64,000 nucleotides of DNA from Alphaproteobacteria bacterium (lineage in GTDB: Bacteria > Pseudomonadota > Alphaproteobacteria > UBA6615). Below the pieces are notes generated by a model, which saw only the letters and a list, made by a program, of their open reading frames with translations, had not been told where the DNA came from and did no database searches. Below are positions 62,310-64,000 of the stretch, one piece after another (the first letter of the stretch is position 1; every line of letters begins with the position of its first letter). A program made the translations under genes and the position numbers. The stretch is taken from contig JBDXCV010000003.1 of NCBI GenBank assembly GCA_039980135.1, positions 558,001 to 622,000 on the forward strand. Direction: 5' to 3'.

Positions 62310-63199
62310 GCGGTCCTGCGGCGCCGTGCGCGGCTTTCGCGGTGCGCGATATAGGTGGCGCTGGCGACGATGATGCCGCCGCCGACCCAGGTCCAGATTT
62401 CCGGCTGTTCGCCAAACAACGTCAGGCCCAGTAATGTCGCCCAGACCAGTTGCAGGAACTGGATTGGCTGGGTGACCGTGATGTCAGCCGAGCGAAACGC
62501 CTGGGTCAGGGTTACATGGCCCGCTGTGGCGCAGACGGCCGTCGCGAACAACCAGCCCAGTTCGACCAGCGTGGGGGTCCGCCAGACAATCATCGCGGGC
62601 GGCAGTAGGGTCAGGGTCACGAAGATCGACAGATAGGCGACGATGGCCGGGCTTGATTCCGTGCGGGTCAGGCGCTTGGCGATCAGGAACGAGCAGGCAA
62701 ACAGGGGCGCGGCCACCAGCTGCGCGACCGACCCGATGCTGATTTCCTGGAAACCCGGCTGCAGCACGACAATCGCACCGCCGAAACCGATCAACACAGC
62801 GCCGACCCGGTACAGGTGGAGTTTCTCGCCGAGAAACAGTGCCGCGCCGAGCGTGGTGAAGATCGGGGCGGTGAACCCGAGCGCGGTGACCTCGGCGATG
62901 GGTATCTTCGCCATCGCGAAGAACCAGAGCATTACGCCGATCCCATGGATGAGGCCGCGCACCGCATACAGTCCCATGGTGTTTCGGTCGCGGATGAAAT
63001 ACCCGACCTTGAAGAACACCGGCGCCAGCAGCAGCAAGCCGAACACGTAGCGGATGAATGCGGCCTGAACCGCGCTCATGTCCGTGCCCAGATGGCGCAC
63101 GATCCCGGTGACCGCCACGAACAGGACGCCGGTCGTCGCCATCCAGAAGATGCCGCGGAGGTTTCCGTTGATACGCGAACCCGCGTCGCTGACCGACAT
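62306..63199 (-). CDS. EamA/DMT-family transporter
   Basis: A 297-residue ten-helix transporter with two EamA repeats. GIFWMATTGVLFVAVTGIVR, IPIAEVTALGFTAPIFTTLG and ADITVTQPIQFLQLVWATLL are characteristic. The tail is basic (HRESRARRRRTA). It is more like the S-adenosylmethionine/RhaT-like alphaproteobacterial group than the first EamA protein at 42253. It is likely co-transcribed with the membrane protein gene that ends 10 bp upstream. Substrate unknown. Confidence 0.92.
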   Translation of the reverse strand: MSVSDAGSRINGNLRGIFWMATTGVLFVAVTGIVRHLGTDMSAVQAAFIRYVFGLLLLAPVFFKVGYFIRDRNTMGLYAVRGLIHGIGVMLWFFAMAKIPIAEVTALGFTAPIFTTLGAALFLGEKLHLYRVGAVLIGFGGAIVVLQPGFQEISIGSVAQLVAAPLFACSFLIAKRLTRTESSPAIVAYLSIFVTLTLLPPAMIVWRTPTLVELGWLFATAVCATAGHVTLTQAFRSADITVTQPIQFLQLVWATLLGLTLFGEQPEIWTWVGGGIIVASATYIAHRESRARRRRTA

Positions 63200-63208
63200 C
63201 GCGTTGGG

Positions 63209-63574
63209 TCAGGATGGCCGCGACGCGTGGCCGATGGTCACGAAGGCCTGCAATATCAACAACAGCGACAGGACGAAGACCGGGCCGTCGGGTGCGTTGG
63301 TGCGGCCGCCGACGAACGCGTTTGCGGCCAGTCCCACGACCCCGATGACCAGCGCGACCAGTGCTGCACGTTTCAGGAGGCGGGCCTGGTCATGGGTCGG
63401 CCGGATGAGTTGTCGCCAGGTGACTACCGAGGTGCCGATCACCAGTACGGCGACCGTGGCACGGGCCGAGCGCCAGATGGTGAGGCCGTCATCGCCGGTC
63501 ACGGACAGATAGATCGTGTACAGGGCGCCGAGCCCGGTCAGGCTCGCGATCAGGAGGAGTGCAGCGCGGTTCAT
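63209..63574 (-). CDS. Four-helix membrane protein of unknown function
   Basis: A 121-residue protein beginning MNRAALLLIASLTGLGALYT, with further helices ATVAVLVIGTSVVTW, AALVALVIGVVGLAANAFVG and PVFVLSLLLILQAFVTIGH. Start 63574 was chosen because the hydrophobic N-terminus begins there and the longer frame overlaps the neighbouring gene. It sits between the PAS-like gene and the EamA transporter on the same strand. No family recognised. Confidence 0.7.
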   Translation of the reverse strand: MNRAALLLIASLTGLGALYTIYLSVTGDDGLTIWRSARATVAVLVIGTSVVTWRQLIRPTHDQARLLKRAALVALVIGVVGLAANAFVGGRTNAPDGPVFVLSLLLILQAFVTIGHASRPS

Positions 63575-63602
63575 ACCCGCGTCATAGCACGGGCGAATGC
63601 GC

Positions 63603-64000
63603 TTATCGTCCGAAAAGCCGTTTGATCCCGGTGCGGTCGCGCGGCGGCAGGCTGTGTTCTGCGTCGATCTCGCCTTCAACCACCCGGTCGTCGACGCGAT
63701 ACAAATGACAAAGCACATGGTCGACGCCCGTCTCGGCACCGAAGGGAAGCGCGATCACGCCGCAATTGATCGGGCCGGCGCCCGTGGGTACCGCGTCGGT
63801 TTCGTGGACCGGCCCACCGGTGATCACCACTTCGCGTCCCAGGCCGACGATCCAGTCGACGGTCATGGCATCGATGGGGATCGCGGATGTGGGGCCGCCG
63901 GCGGTCGGCGCGAACATATGTGCGACCTCCAGCCCGGGGCGGCGGCCGCCCTCGGTCACCCGTAAAAGAAGACTGTTGGGCCATTGTCCGGCGATCGTGA
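63603..64000 (-). CDS. PAS-like domain protein (5' end cut by window)
   Basis: The frame is open from the right edge to a stop at 63603, giving the last ~132 residues. WPNSLLLRVTEGG followed by a strand-rich stretch and LPFGAETGVDHVLCHLYRVD resembles the C-terminal part of the PAS_5 group common in Rhodospirillales. A GTG at 63959 could start a shorter protein, but the in-frame upstream sequence continues the domain, so I treat it as truncated. Function is unknown. Confidence 0.6.
   Translation of the reverse strand, partial: TIAGQWPNSLLLRVTEGGRRPGLEVAHMFAPTAGGPTSAIPIDAMTVDWIVGLGREVVITGGPVHETDAVPTGAGPINCGVIALPFGAETGVDHVLCHLYRVDDRVVEGEIDAEHSLPPRDRTGIKRLFGR

Noticed and set aside
1-64000. CRISPR array, rRNA, prophage or transposase genes
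   Set aside because: No regularly spaced repeats, no rRNA sequence and no recombinase-like proteins were found on either strand.

Overview
The window is high-GC alphaproteobacterial DNA. The gene order hemC-hemD-mitofilin (Mic60)-hemY is an alphaproteobacterial signature. TRAP transporters, a Fur-type Zur next to znuABC, and a Maf-type glycosylation gene fit a free-living, probably motile, Rhodospirillales-like and perhaps marine organism. No species is claimed.

Layout. (1) 1-17.8 kb is mostly housekeeping. On the minus strand lie a truncated multi-pass membrane protein, acs, a Rieske protein, an EVE protein, gpsA, a 2OG oxygenase and tsaD. On the plus strand lie hemC-hemD-mic60-hemY, then a four-gene Maf/NeuC/methyltransferase operon, tRNA-Thr(CGT) and a clear terminator. 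(2) 18-42 kb is a large accessory catabolic region. It holds six of the window's seven cupin genes, two paralogous alpha/beta hydrolases, two SMP-30 lactonases, an OsmC-like protein, SDR, GST, a CysB-like LysR regulator, two AhpD/CMD-family proteins, a ThDP enzyme, a TRAP transporter, a GntR regulator with a textbook operator, a creatinase-like M24 protein and a CocE-type hydrolase. From 35.7 kb down to 21.3 kb everything reads on the minus strand, and two of its units share an upstream element of identical spacing. (3) 42-51.6 kb carries an EamA transporter, yghU, a GST, an epimerase, a bicupin, znuA divergent from znuC-znuB-zur across a Zur box, and a metal-dependent amidohydrolase ending at a terminator. 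(4) 51.7-52.77 kb is an AT-rich DUF2971 insert. (5) 52.8-64 kb carries a TIM-barrel isomerase, a second TRAP transporter, a large amidase, an NtaA/DmoA-type FMN monooxygenase with a nearby flavin reductase, and several membrane proteins. The last gene is cut by the right edge.

Most notable: the CMD/AhpD gene at 31755-32414 is interrupted by one in-frame TGA (32163-32165) exactly where the second cysteine of the CxxC redox motif belongs, giving C-N-H-U. The frame then runs on intact for 135 codons. The RNA right after the TGA folds into a 16-position stem with a GGUC apical loop 21 nt from the UGA, as a bacterial SECIS would. I read this as a selenoprotein, not a broken gene. Its Cys-containing paralogue (CEYC) lies 3 kb away in the same gene train.

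The catabolic genes look like one programme. TRAP uptake feeds C-C bond hydrolases, lactonases, cupins and a ThDP lyase/decarboxylase, with redox proteins (CMD-Sec, OsmC-like, GST) alongside. The substrate cannot be named from sequence alone.
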